Shown: positions 22,326 through 30,016 of the stretch, one piece after another
Numbering within the stretch: position 1 is the stretch's first letter
How the letters are laid out: each line of letters opens with the position of its first letter
Virus record (IMG/VR): IMGVR_UViG_3300026278_000002
Span: 1-30,016 of that record
DNA length: 30,016 nucleotides
Origin: a virus
Direction: 5' to 3' (one strand)
The notes under the pieces: model-generated
Database searches by the model: none
What the model was told of the DNA's origin: nothing
The model's input: only the letters and a program-made list of their open reading frames with translations
Translations under genes and position numbers: made by a program

Positions 22326-22693
22326 ATGCCTGCACTACAACGCTTGGAGTGGGCCAAGGCTTTGATGGCGGCGCGCCGCAATTATGGATCGTCCTGGCGA
22401 ACCGAACTTGGTGAGTTCATAGACCCTCCGCAAGGAAACCCGCGACTTGAGTCGCGGGAGGAAATGTTGGGGATGCGGTCAACCATGTTTGCTGCGTCTC
22501 ACAATAAAGCCTTCGACTTCAGTCGAGGGTTGTTTACAAGTATTTCGATCACGCCGACGACTTTCAGGGCATCCCGTCTGTTAAGGCTGCTTATGCCAGA
22601 TACCTACAAAAGGGCGAGGGATTCTTCGGCAGCTGCATCGGACTTTCTGGCCTGAAAGCTATTGCTGAAACACTGGAATTGTCCAATGCTTGA
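22326..22693 (+). pseudogene. Small accessory gene interrupted by miniature element copy 2
   Basis: The ORF from ATG 22326 runs into the element and continues out of frame to 22655 (109 codons). If the 119 bp from about 22419 to 22537 are removed, the frame joins TTC (22416-22418) directly to AAG (22538-22540) and continues to TGA at 22691-22693. That gives an 82-residue protein: '...RTELGEF' followed by 'KYFDHADDFQGIPSVKAAYA' and ending 'IAETLELSNA'. The restored stop overlaps the ATG of the large gene (22686), the same coupling style as its neighbours. The element adds 119 bp (not a multiple of three) but has no stop in this orientation. Function unknown; the intact product was probably a partner in the antirestriction module. 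Confidence 0.75.
22417..22538 (-). mobile_element. IS200/IS605-like miniature element, copy 2 (inverted)
   Basis: The 122-bp inverted counterpart of the element at 5578-5698, differing by one substitution and one extra base. The strong palindrome CCCGCGACT/AGTCGCGGG is at 22439-22447 and 22450-22458, and the weaker TCGAC/GTCGA hairpin is near 22513-22526. It lies inside a small gene whose frame is restored exactly by removing it, with no target duplication. Shared flank is TCA on one strand next to the palindrome end in both copies (TTCA here, CTCA at copy 1), which may reflect target choice. High identity of the copies suggests recent movement or gene conversion. Confidence 0.8.
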
Positions 22694-25600
22694 TCACGAC
22701 ACTTTGCTTGAACTGATGGTCGACGTCGATGCCTATTTGCGCAACCCGGCGGTTGATGTCTATAAGACTATCACGCCACATGGACCGGTTCTCGCTATCT
22801 TCGATAGCGATGTCGAGGTTCCTGGCGTGAAATTCGATCCGCCGAATAGCATGGCGGCATGGTACATGAGCGAGATTATCAACAATGCGACCGGGTTTAA
22901 CGGTATTAGACTGAGCGAGCAGACGCTGTTGCAGGACGAATATTTCGGGTTCTGCCAACCAAAAGGATCGGGCGTGACCATCGAGCAGCCGTGGTATCTG
23001 CGCGAGGAATTCGAGACCGACCCGGCGTTTGACGGTGTCAGCGGTGAGCGCTTCTTGGATCTGGCGTCTTTGCGCGCGCGCCTTAGCGAGACCGTGGGCG
23101 TCTTGGAGCGCCTTAAGATCGCCCGCGAGATCCTGTCTGTGCGCGAGTCCATTGCGAGCATGGGCCCGGCCAATGATGCAACCGACGCTCTGGGTGAGCG
23201 CACCTACACCGGGCACTTCTTCAGCTTCGACCCCAAGCGCAAGACCGGGCATCGCAAGCGCGACAACGCAGCAGCGATGGCGTTGTTGAAGCAGATTGAC
23301 GCCGGGGAGGTTGACCCTAAGCAGCTTTTTGACGAGCAAAAGGCGATCCTGGCCAAGTATTCCGGTACTGGCGGCGCCCTGATCGGGGCGGACGGCAAGA
23401 AAGGATCTGCCTACGAATACTACACCCCAAAACCGATCGCCGAGGGCGTCTGGAATCTTCTGTCCGAGATGGGTTTTAAGGGTGGCAATGTGCTCGATCC
23501 GAGCGCTGGAACGGGAATCTTCGGCGCAACCGCGCCCGTGAATGCCGTCATCGACGCCATCGAACTCAATGAGACGTCCGGTCGCATCAATCAGCTTGTC
23601 AACGGCGGGCCTGGGCATCAAGTTACGATCGCGCCCTTTGAGCGTGTGGCAGCAGCGTCTCCAGATGAAGCCTATGACGCCATCGTAACCAATGTTCCTT
23701 TTGGGAGCGTGGCCGATCGCGGCGCAAACCGCTTGCTTGATCAGCGTTACCAGAACGAGCCGCTGGAAAACTACTTCATCCTTCGTTCGCTCGAAAAGCT
23801 CCGTCCGGGCGGTCTAGCCGCGTTCATCGCGCCCCCGCGCTGCATTTCTGGCAAGCACGGGGCGCCCGAGAGCCTGCGTTACCGGGCAAGCCTCATGGCT
23901 GAGTTCATGGGCGCCTATCGACTGCCGAACGCCGTGTTCGCCACATCCAACGCCGACACCATCACCGACGTCATGATCTGGCGCAAGCACAGCAAAGACG
24001 CGCTGGAGAAGATCGAGGAGCTGCTCCAACAGAATCCTAAGGTGCTGCGCGAGGCCAAGGTCATCTGGCAACCATTCATCGAGGGCAAATACTTTGAAAC
24101 TGAGGGTAAGCGGTTCCTCTTGGGCGAGTTCAAGCCCAAAGACCCCAACAAGTTCCGCGACGTCGACCGCGTCATCAATCCCGCGAGCGTCCAGGAGATT
24201 GCGGCCATGCTGCGCCGTTTCGACGGGTCGCGCATCCGCTGGGACCTGCTGAATGCCACAGAGACCGCGCCAATCGTTTACCAGGATGGCGATACCCTCA
24301 CTCATGGTGGCGAGACCCTGGAGATGCGCAACGGTCGCTGGGGCGTTTTGAAGCGCTTTGAGGAAAGCGATCGGCTGGCAGCCCTGCTGGGCCAGTTTGC
24401 TAGCCCCTACAGCGCTTTCGAGAACAACGCCACCCTGGACGACGCCCGTCTATGCATGAAGACGCTGGTCGAGCACGCGCGCGCCATAGACGTGCCCGAC
24501 TGGCTGCGCGGAACACTCAATGCTTTGGAGAAAGCAGGTGCCGAAGCCGAAGCGGCTTACTGGCGTCCGGCCGTGGTCGGCCAGGCCGTGGCTCAGGTCA
24601 TCGAGGAACGACTGGCGACCGAGACCGGCGTGAACTTCCTGGAGGAATATCCGGCGCTGTCCGAGGCCATGCGCGTCACGTCCCATGCCGCTAAGAACGC
24701 ACCCGGCACGCTCGGCGGCAAGGTCCGTGAGGCACTGCGACTGATCGGAATCCACTACAAGAAGAATACCGGCTATTCGACGTTCTGGCGCGGCGATGTC
24801 GCCGCCGACGTCGGGACCGCCAAACTGACGCCGGAGCAACGGATCGAGAGATTGAAGTACCTGGCAAAATCAAGCTGGATCGACATCGACAAGGTCCGCG
24901 CCGAGTTGGGCGAGGACTTCAACCCGCTGACCAGTCCTGATTGGTGTGTGTCGTCGGACGGGCGCAAGGTCTGCCATGCCGACGACTACTATGTCGGTAA
25001 CTATCAGGCGTTCCTGGACCGCATTGATGAAGACATCCGCGCGGCTGTGAGCGATGAGATCAGGAACAAACTGCTAGCCCAGAAGGATGCCGCGGCCGGT
25101 CGCATCAAGCCGGTCGACGCCGACGCGCTGACCTTCAATTTGTTCAGCCCGCTGATTCCGATCGAGTCCAAGGCCGAGTTCCTGCGGCACTTCGTGCATC
25201 AGAACACGACTGTGGTGTTCGACGATGAGACCGGCCAGCCGGCCCTGGAGATCAACATCCTGGGCAGCAAACTGAGCGACCGCGAAAAGCTCATCAAGCG
25301 CATCAGCCACTACCTCAACAAAGGCACTATCACGCTTGGCGGAGTCAAGCTCGATATGTCTGACGAGGATGGGTTGCGCGAACTGCGGCGCATGATCAAC
25401 ACGGCCAACGAACAGTTCAATGCCTGGGTTCATAGCAATCCCCCGCTCATGGAGTCGGTGCAAGCGCGTGCTAACGATCCCGCCAAGCTGCGTTTCGAGT
25501 CGGTCGATGACGAGTCGTCGCTGAACATTCCAGGGCTTCACCCTGAGTTCAAGCCGCACGGCTATCAAAACGCTTTCGTGCGGCGCATGGGGCGCGAGTT

Positions 25601-28600
25601 CGGCGGCGGCAACGCGTTTGGGGTCGGGCTTGGCAAGACCTTCACCGCCCTAATGAGCGTCCAGCACGTCCAGAACATCGGCGTGAAGAAGAAGACCGTG
25701 TTCGTGGTCCCGAACTCGGTCCTGTCGAACTGGCGTAAGGAAGCCGTCATCGGGTCCGGCGCGCCAGGACAGCCCGGATTCAAGCCGCCGGCCTATGCTA
25801 GTGACGAGGGATGCCTGTTCGTGGGATGGCGCAACGGCAGGGTCGATCCCTCCAAGTACGACGAGGATCTGAACGCGATTTTGGAGAATCGTCACAGCAA
25901 GATTTTCATGACCTATGAGGCGTTCGAGCGCATCCGGCTGCATAAAGACACCATCGCCGCCTATGAGCGGTTCATGCGACGCGCTGACCGTTCGTTTGCC
26001 GAGACCGAAAACAAAAAGCAGGACGAGCGCAACAAGGGTAAGAATGCGACGCTGTTAGCAATCCTGAGCGACAAGACTGGTAACGCGCCCTACCTGGAAG
26101 ACATGGGGATCGACAGTCTGGTGATCGATGAGGCCCATGTCTACAAAAACAGCGCGCAGACCTTTGACTTCAAAGGCGCCAAGTACCTGTCGATGGCCCC
26201 AGCGTCCAAGCGAGGCATCGATGCTCAGGCGAAGGCGTGGTTCATCCGTAGTAAATCTGAACTACAGGATGGCGTGCTGCTGCTGACGGCGACCCCCATC
26301 ACCAACTCGCCGCTTGAAATCTACTCCATGCTGACGCTGGCGATCGGTCACGACCGCGTCAACGACCTTTGTCTTGGTGTCAAAGGCGCGGACGACTTCA
26401 TGAATATGTTCACCCACAAGGAGAACGAGGATGATGTGACCATCGACGATGTAGTGCGCGCCATCGACGTCTTCACCGGACTGGATAACGTCCCAGTACT
26501 GCGCAAGGCGCTCGGTGACACCTTCGTCATTAAGAGCGCGGAGGATGTTGGCGCCACCATCGTCGTCCCGAGTCGCGACGAGATAGCGACCCCGATCACC
26601 CTGCCGTTGTCGACAATCAGTCAGCTTGAACTCTACAAGGGCGCTTTCCGGTATGCGATCGACGCTCTAACGGACAAAAAACCCAATCGCGGAAGCAAAA
26701 CCTCCTATGACGCGGTCGCGGCTCTTTTCGGCGAGCCGATGCGTCTGATCGGGCATCCGTTCAACCTCATCAATAAGATGACGCTCCTGATCACCGATCC
26801 CGAGCTAGATCAGCGCGCGACCTTCTTCACGATCTTGGACGACCAGATCAGCACGGCGCGCGAGGTTATTGCGGCATTCAACAAGAAGAAGATAGTCGAG
26901 GATCGTGCGCGACCTGGACCCTGGACAGCAAAAGACGCCGTCATTGATCGCAAGACCGAGCGCGTGACTAAGGATGGCGTCATTGAAGAAGCGGTCAAGA
27001 TCCGTGTCGAGGCCAAGATTGACGAGACGAGCGGGCGCTTGGTGCTGGACACGATTGATCCGACGACAATCATGCTGTTCGAGTCGATGGCCGAGAAAGC
27101 CGGACTCCATCTGGACGTCACCGTCCCACCCAAGCTCGCGGCCATGCTGGAGAACTTCCAGAAGGAGCAGGCCACGCCACGCGGCGTGACGCGCGACGGG
27201 CAACGCTCGACCGTGGTCAAGCAAATCATCTTCTGCGACATCCCGGCGCTGCATCCGAAGATCAAGCGACTGCTGGTGCATCGCGCGGGCGTGTCGGCTG
27301 ACGCCATTGCCATCCTGACCGGCAAGATCAACAACAAACCCGAAACCATCTTGCAGATCCAGGAGGAGTTCAACGCCAGCGGCGAGGACAACAAGCTCCA
27401 GGTCATCATCGCCAACGAAAAAGCTGAGGTTGGGATCAATCTCCAGAACGGCACGCAAGCCATCCATCACTTGACAATCGGCTGGACACCAGACTGCCTG
27501 GAGCAGCGCAACGGTCGCGCGGCGCGCCAAGGTAACCTGACCGAAAAGGTTTCGATCTACCATTACGACGCCGATGGTACGTTCGACGCGTCGAAGCGGA
27601 CGATGGTCAACAAAAAGGCCAACTGGATCAACGCGCTCATGGATGCGCAAGGCGGCAACAGCGTCAAGGTCACGGGCGGTCTGACCCGTGAGCAAATGGA
27701 GGCCCTGATCGATGTGGTCGGTGACGCCGACGCCATGACCCGGATGCAAGAGACCATCGCGGCCAAGGAAGCCGAGACACGCGCGGCGGTCAACCGCGAC
27801 AAGCAGTCGATCAACTTGGATACCATCGTCAAGCGAAGGCAGTTCCTGAAGGATTATGAGCAGCCTGCGGCTATGGTGGTCGACAAGGTCATTGCAGTGA
27901 TCCAGGCCGGAATCGAGGCGCAACGACTGCAAGCGCGCGCGGACAACCTGAAGTCGGAGGGCGAGATCAAGACCCGCACCGAGCAGCGCGCCAAGGCGGC
28001 GCAGACGCGCTATGCTGATCTGGTCAGTGAACTTCGGGCGTCGGCTAAGTTCATGAAAAGCAGCTGGTCCGAAGCATCGACGAACTACGTCGAAGTTCCT
28101 TTTGATGATGCGTTGAAAGCTATTGAAAACAACGCCGTCAACAAACGCAGCGGCAAGCTCGCCCCAGAAGATGTAGCGCTCATTCTGAACGAGCGCAAAT
28201 GGCCGCGGTATAAGGTCGAGGTCATCGAAGACAGCCCGATCCATCAGTCTTGGTCGTCCGAGGTCGCAATAGCCAAGTCGATGATCGATGAGTCGATTAA
28301 GGCATTCAAGAAGCGCGCCGAAGAGGACGGCGCCTATCCGGGCGTCATGGCGGACCTGTTCGCGCAGGGCGCGGGTATTACGTTCCGTGGTAAGCCGTTG
28401 GTCTCCAACAGTCTGATCGAGCACCAGGGTGAGCTTGGTATTCTGACGCTCGGATCCGCCCAAACGAATGTTGATTTCATACTGAAAGGAACCTTCGAAA
28501 GGAAGAAGGTGATATACAACACGCTCGACCCCAAAGAGATCCAGATAGCCTATCCCGGCTCCAGCGAGTATGACGCCTTGGCGACACGCGCCGCTGAGCT

Positions 28601-29486
28601 GGAGGACGCGGCGGCGGAAGCGGGGCGTATCGAGATGACCCCGTTCAGCGAGCGCATTCCCGAGGTCGCCACACGGCGCAAGGTCGAGTCGCTGGCACGC
28701 TATAGCATAAGCGAGTACAAACTGCCGCCCCCGTACTTCCCCTATGTCATGATAGACACCCCCAGCACGCCGGTACGCGACGCGATCCGTGCCGAGCAAA
28801 GCGCTGTGGTGATTTCCATTGAATATCAGTTCACCACTCAGTTCATCGTCAAGGCGTCGCTGGATGTCCAACCACGTCGCGACTATGACCCCAAAGAAAT
28901 CATCATTGCCCTGGCCGAGTACGCTAAGGCAAAAGGGATGCGTCTGGTCCGCAAAGACTTCATGCTCGGTGATATTCCGGTCGTCTTGAATGCGGTTGCC
29001 GACATGAGCGGCTTCGAGGCAGCTTTGAGCGGCGACAATCGCGAGGCGATCGAGGCGTCCGCGATGGCGTTTCTGCGGTCGGCGGCACCCTGGATCGACT
29101 TCGATGGCATCCCGATCAAGGAATGCCTGAACTACAGCCAGATCAATCTTATCGAGATGAAGATCAAGAAAGCCGGGCTTGCTGCGACACCGACCTCGGC
29201 CGGCGATAAAGGCAAGGGCGAAACGGGTGGTGACGATTGGATTGCCGTCGCCAGCGACTATGGGTTCACATCCGTGGTCAACATCCGTGACTTTGCCAAG
29301 AAGATGGGCGAGTCGGCAGCCTGGATCACAAAGACCGGCCAGCCGCGCGACTTCGACATTGAGACCGCGCGCAACTTGCCGGGCGCTCCGGCCAATAGCT
29401 GGGTGATACGTCGTCGGGTTTACAATGCACTACGCGAAGATTTCCCGACAGCCTGTCAAACGCACAACGTTCGAGTGGTGAGGTAA
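22686..29486 (+). CDS. DarB-type polyvalent protein: N6-adenine methyltransferase fused to SNF2-like helicase
   Basis: A 2266-residue protein from ATG 22686, overlapping the restored upstream stop; a TTG 8 codons earlier is possible. The methyltransferase region near residues ~235-430 has 'GSAYEYYTPKPIAEGVWNLL', motif I 'DPSAGTGIFGA' (~270) and motif IV-like 'NVPFGS' (~335, for the usual NPPF/Y). The helicase has Walker A 'GVGLGKT' (~979), 'DEAH' (~1146), 'LLTATPITNS' (~1198) and motif VI 'EQRNGRAARQGN' (~1605-1616). About 650 further residues with coiled coil and unknown domains follow. P1 DarB has the same MTase-helicase core and protects DNA in cis. The protein is probably injected and modifies phage DNA on entry. 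No split or frameshift seen. Confidence 0.85.
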   Translation: MLDHDTLLELMVDVDAYLRNPAVDVYKTITPHGPVLAIFDSDVEVPGVKFDPPNSMAAWYMSEIINNATGFNGIRLSEQTLLQDEYFGFCQPKGSGVTIEQPWYLREEFETDPAFDGVSGERFLDLASLRARLSETVGVLERLKIAREILSVRESIASMGPANDATDALGERTYTGHFFSFDPKRKTGHRKRDNAAAMALLKQIDAGEVDPKQLFDEQKAILAKYSGTGGALIGADGKKGSAYEYYTPKPIAEGVWNLLSEMGFKGGNVLDPSAGTGIFGATAPVNAVIDAIELNETSGRINQLVNGGPGHQVTIAPFERVAAASPDEAYDAIVTNVPFGSVADRGANRLLDQRYQNEPLENYFILRSLEKLRPGGLAAFIAPPRCISGKHGAPESLRYRASLMAEFMGAYRLPNAVFATSNADTITDVMIWRKHSKDALEKIEELLQQNPKVLREAKVIWQPFIEGKYFETEGKRFLLGEFKPKDPNKFRDVDRVINPASVQEIAAMLRRFDGSRIRWDLLNATETAPIVYQDGDTLTHGGETLEMRNGRWGVLKRFEESDRLAALLGQFASPYSAFENNATLDDARLCMKTLVEHARAIDVPDWLRGTLNALEKAGAEAEAAYWRPAVVGQAVAQVIEERLATETGVNFLEEYPALSEAMRVTSHAAKNAPGTLGGKVREALRLIGIHYKKNTGYSTFWRGDVAADVGTAKLTPEQRIERLKYLAKSSWIDIDKVRAELGEDFNPLTSPDWCVSSDGRKVCHADDYYVGNYQAFLDRIDEDIRAAVSDEIRNKLLAQKDAAAGRIKPVDADALTFNLFSPLIPIESKAEFLRHFVHQNTTVVFDDETGQPALEINILGSKLSDREKLIKRISHYLNKGTITLGGVKLDMSDEDGLRELRRMINTANEQFNAWVHSNPPLMESVQARANDPAKLRFESVDDESSLNIPGLHPEFKPHGYQNAFVRRMGREFGGGNAFGVGLGKTFTALMSVQHVQNIGVKKKTVFVVPNSVLSNWRKEAVIGSGAPGQPGFKPPAYASDEGCLFVGWRNGRVDPSKYDEDLNAILENRHSKIFMTYEAFERIRLHKDTIAAYERFMRRADRSFAETENKKQDERNKGKNATLLAILSDKTGNAPYLEDMGIDSLVIDEAHVYKNSAQTFDFKGAKYLSMAPASKRGIDAQAKAWFIRSKSELQDGVLLLTATPITNSPLEIYSMLTLAIGHDRVNDLCLGVKGADDFMNMFTHKENEDDVTIDDVVRAIDVFTGLDNVPVLRKALGDTFVIKSAEDVGATIVVPSRDEIATPITLPLSTISQLELYKGAFRYAIDALTDKKPNRGSKTSYDAVAALFGEPMRLIGHPFNLINKMTLLITDPELDQRATFFTILDDQISTAREVIAAFNKKKIVEDRARPGPWTAKDAVIDRKTERVTKDGVIEEAVKIRVEAKIDETSGRLVLDTIDPTTIMLFESMAEKAGLHLDVTVPPKLAAMLENFQKEQATPRGVTRDGQRSTVVKQIIFCDIPALHPKIKRLLVHRAGVSADAIAILTGKINNKPETILQIQEEFNASGEDNKLQVIIANEKAEVGINLQNGTQAIHHLTIGWTPDCLEQRNGRAARQGNLTEKVSIYHYDADGTFDASKRTMVNKKANWINALMDAQGGNSVKVTGGLTREQMEALIDVVGDADAMTRMQETIAAKEAETRAAVNRDKQSINLDTIVKRRQFLKDYEQPAAMVVDKVIAVIQAGIEAQRLQARADNLKSEGEIKTRTEQRAKAAQTRYADLVSELRASAKFMKSSWSEASTNYVEVPFDDALKAIENNAVNKRSGKLAPEDVALILNERKWPRYKVEVIEDSPIHQSWSSEVAIAKSMIDESIKAFKKRAEEDGAYPGVMADLFAQGAGITFRGKPLVSNSLIEHQGELGILTLGSAQTNVDFILKGTFERKKVIYNTLDPKEIQIAYPGSSEYDALATRAAELEDAAAEAGRIEMTPFSERIPEVATRRKVESLARYSISEYKLPPPYFPYVMIDTPSTPVRDAIRAEQSAVVISIEYQFTTQFIVKASLDVQPRRDYDPKEIIIALAEYAKAKGMRLVRKDFMLGDIPVVLNAVADMSGFEAALSGDNREAIEASAMAFLRSAAPWIDFDGIPIKECLNYSQINLIEMKIKKAGLAATPTSAGDKGKGETGGDDWIAVASDYGFTSVVNIRDFAKKMGESAAWITKTGQPRDFDIETARNLPGAPANSWVIRRRVYNALREDFPTACQTHNVRVVR

Positions 29487-29488
29487 TC

Positions 29489-29914
29489 ATGGCATTCACG
29501 GAATTTATTTTCGACCGACAAGCGATCCAAGAACGGGCGGAGCAGGCTCGCGCCAATCTCAAGGCCAAGCGAGGTCTATCGGATGCGCTTGGGTTCGCGA
29601 TCGATGTCATTTGGGATCGCCTCAATCGTGACCCCATGAACTACCGGTCCTATGGCCCCTACTGGTGGACGGTTAAGGACGTGCTCCAGCGGCACGGCAA
29701 GGAGATTGGGCAGGACTCACATGAGATGGTGCGGTCGGTTTATTCCTTTGAAGATGATTACGAGAGCCTGATCGCCGCTGAGACCTTCCGTGACTGGTAT
29801 CTAGCCACGCAGTTCAAGGGAACCAATCAGTTCCTGCTCGACCGCGATCTCGACAGCGAGACCGTGGAAACCTATACCCTGTTCGACTCGGACATGGAAA
29901 TGCTTGTGGTTTGA
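29489..29914 (+). CDS. Small protein downstream of the MTase-helicase gene
   Basis: A 141-residue protein beginning 2 bases after the stop of the large gene, with 'GGTGAGG' upstream. It has an N-terminal helix ('RQAIQERAEQARANLKAKRG') and a conserved-looking aromatic motif 'MNYRSYGPYWWTVKDVLQRH', then an acidic C terminus rich in Thr and Asp. No recognised family. Its tight spacing places it in the antirestriction operon. The Tyr/Trp-rich motif suggests a compact folded domain rather than a leader peptide. Confidence 0.55.
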   Translation: MAFTEFIFDRQAIQERAEQARANLKAKRGLSDALGFAIDVIWDRLNRDPMNYRSYGPYWWTVKDVLQRHGKEIGQDSHEMVRSVYSFEDDYESLIAAETFRDWYLATQFKGTNQFLLDRDLDSETVETYTLFDSDMEMLVV

Positions 29915-29928
29915 AGCGACGAGGCATG

Positions 29929-29955
29929 GGCGATGGCGTCGCTAATGCCATCGCC
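29929..29955 (+). other. Hairpin after the last complete gene
   Basis: A perfect 9-bp stem, GGCGATGGC (29929-29937) and GCCATCGCC (29947-29955), with a 9-base loop. It is not followed by a T-run, so it is not a typical intrinsic terminator; it could be a weak terminator, an RNA-processing site or a leader structure. A 12-codon ORF (ATG 29926 to TGA 29964) runs through it and overlaps the next ATG. Confidence 0.4.
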
Positions 29956-29960
29956 AATAC

Positions 29961-30016
29961 ATGAAAGCGCCCAATCCCAAAAAATCCGGTTTTCTCTCGC
30001 GTCTTGGTCTTGGTAA
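29961..30016 (+). CDS. Start of a further gene (cut by the window end)
   Basis: An ATG at 29961 opens a frame that stays open to the window end (18 codons, beginning 'MKAPNPKKSGFLSRLGLG'). The basic, Gly/Leu-containing start is plausible for a real protein, but no clear ribosome binding site precedes it. Too short to name; recorded as a likely partial gene of the same operon. Confidence 0.35.
   Translation, partial: MKAPNPKKSGFLSRLGLG

Noticed and set aside
22659-23621. A 320-codon open frame on the minus strand opposite the MTase region
   Set aside because: Shadow of the coding strand; no ribosome binding site context and no recognisable protein features.
26805-28871. A 688-codon open frame on the minus strand inside the MTase-helicase gene
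   Set aside because: It lies antisense to conserved helicase motifs. Long antisense frames are expected in high-GC genes with strong third-position bias. The translated sequence is rich in R, L, V, D and G without domain motifs.
1-30016. tRNA or rRNA genes
   Set aside because: No cloverleaf-type sequence with T-loop and acceptor pairing, and no rRNA-like segment, was noticed. Intergenic space is too small for rRNA; a computed tRNA scan was not possible.

Overview
This window is a stretch of a tailed-phage or prophage genome with a contractile tail (myovirus type). All recognisable genes are on the + strand, packed end to end with many ATGA/TGATG-type stop-start overlaps. Base composition is high GC, with GCGC-rich codon use typical of a proteobacterial host. 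The host cannot be named from sequence alone. A purple-sulfur or similar high-GC gammaproteobacterium is only a guess.

Layout. 1-2.5 kb: end of a Bro-N antirepressor gene, a VRR-NUC nuclease, an XRE-type repressor and a probable small terminase. 2.5-4.9 kb: large terminase, then a probable prohead protease with a C-terminal coiled coil. 4.9-8.2 kb: poorly known virion proteins, one split by a 0.12-kb palindromic element and one with a SWIM-type zinc-finger signature. 8.4-10.0 kb: major capsid protein. 10.4-15.1 kb: tail sheath, several tail or baseplate proteins, a likely tail-assembly chaperone with a frameshifted extension, and the tail tube. 15.1-16.8 kb: lysis cassette with a holin candidate, an overlapping outer-spanin lipoprotein, a coiled-coil tail-anchored protein and a GH19-type endolysin with a peptidoglycan-binding domain. 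16.8-19.7 kb: baseplate hub with an unusual C-terminal extension, OB-fold spike and PAAR tip. 19.7-29.9 kb: an antirestriction or 'polyvalent protein' module with DarA-type proteins, small accessory proteins and a 2266-residue DNA adenine methyltransferase-SNF2 helicase fusion of the DarB type. The first codons of a further gene lie at the right edge.

How it fits together. Terminase packages DNA into a protease-matured capsid; sheath, tube, hub, spike and PAAR form the injection machine; the lysis genes release progeny; and the Dar-like proteins are probably packaged and protect injected DNA from host restriction (inference from phage P1). No portal and no tape-measure protein could be recognised.

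The most interesting signals are: (i) two inverted copies of a 121-122 bp IS200/IS605-like miniature element. Removing either in silico restores a continuous reading frame, and one copy appears to have converted a single gene into two ORFs by supplying a stop, a ribosome binding site and a start. (ii) A +1/-2 frameshift candidate in the tail chaperone. (iii) A lipoprotein spanin hidden in the holin reading frame. (iv) The large antirestriction module.
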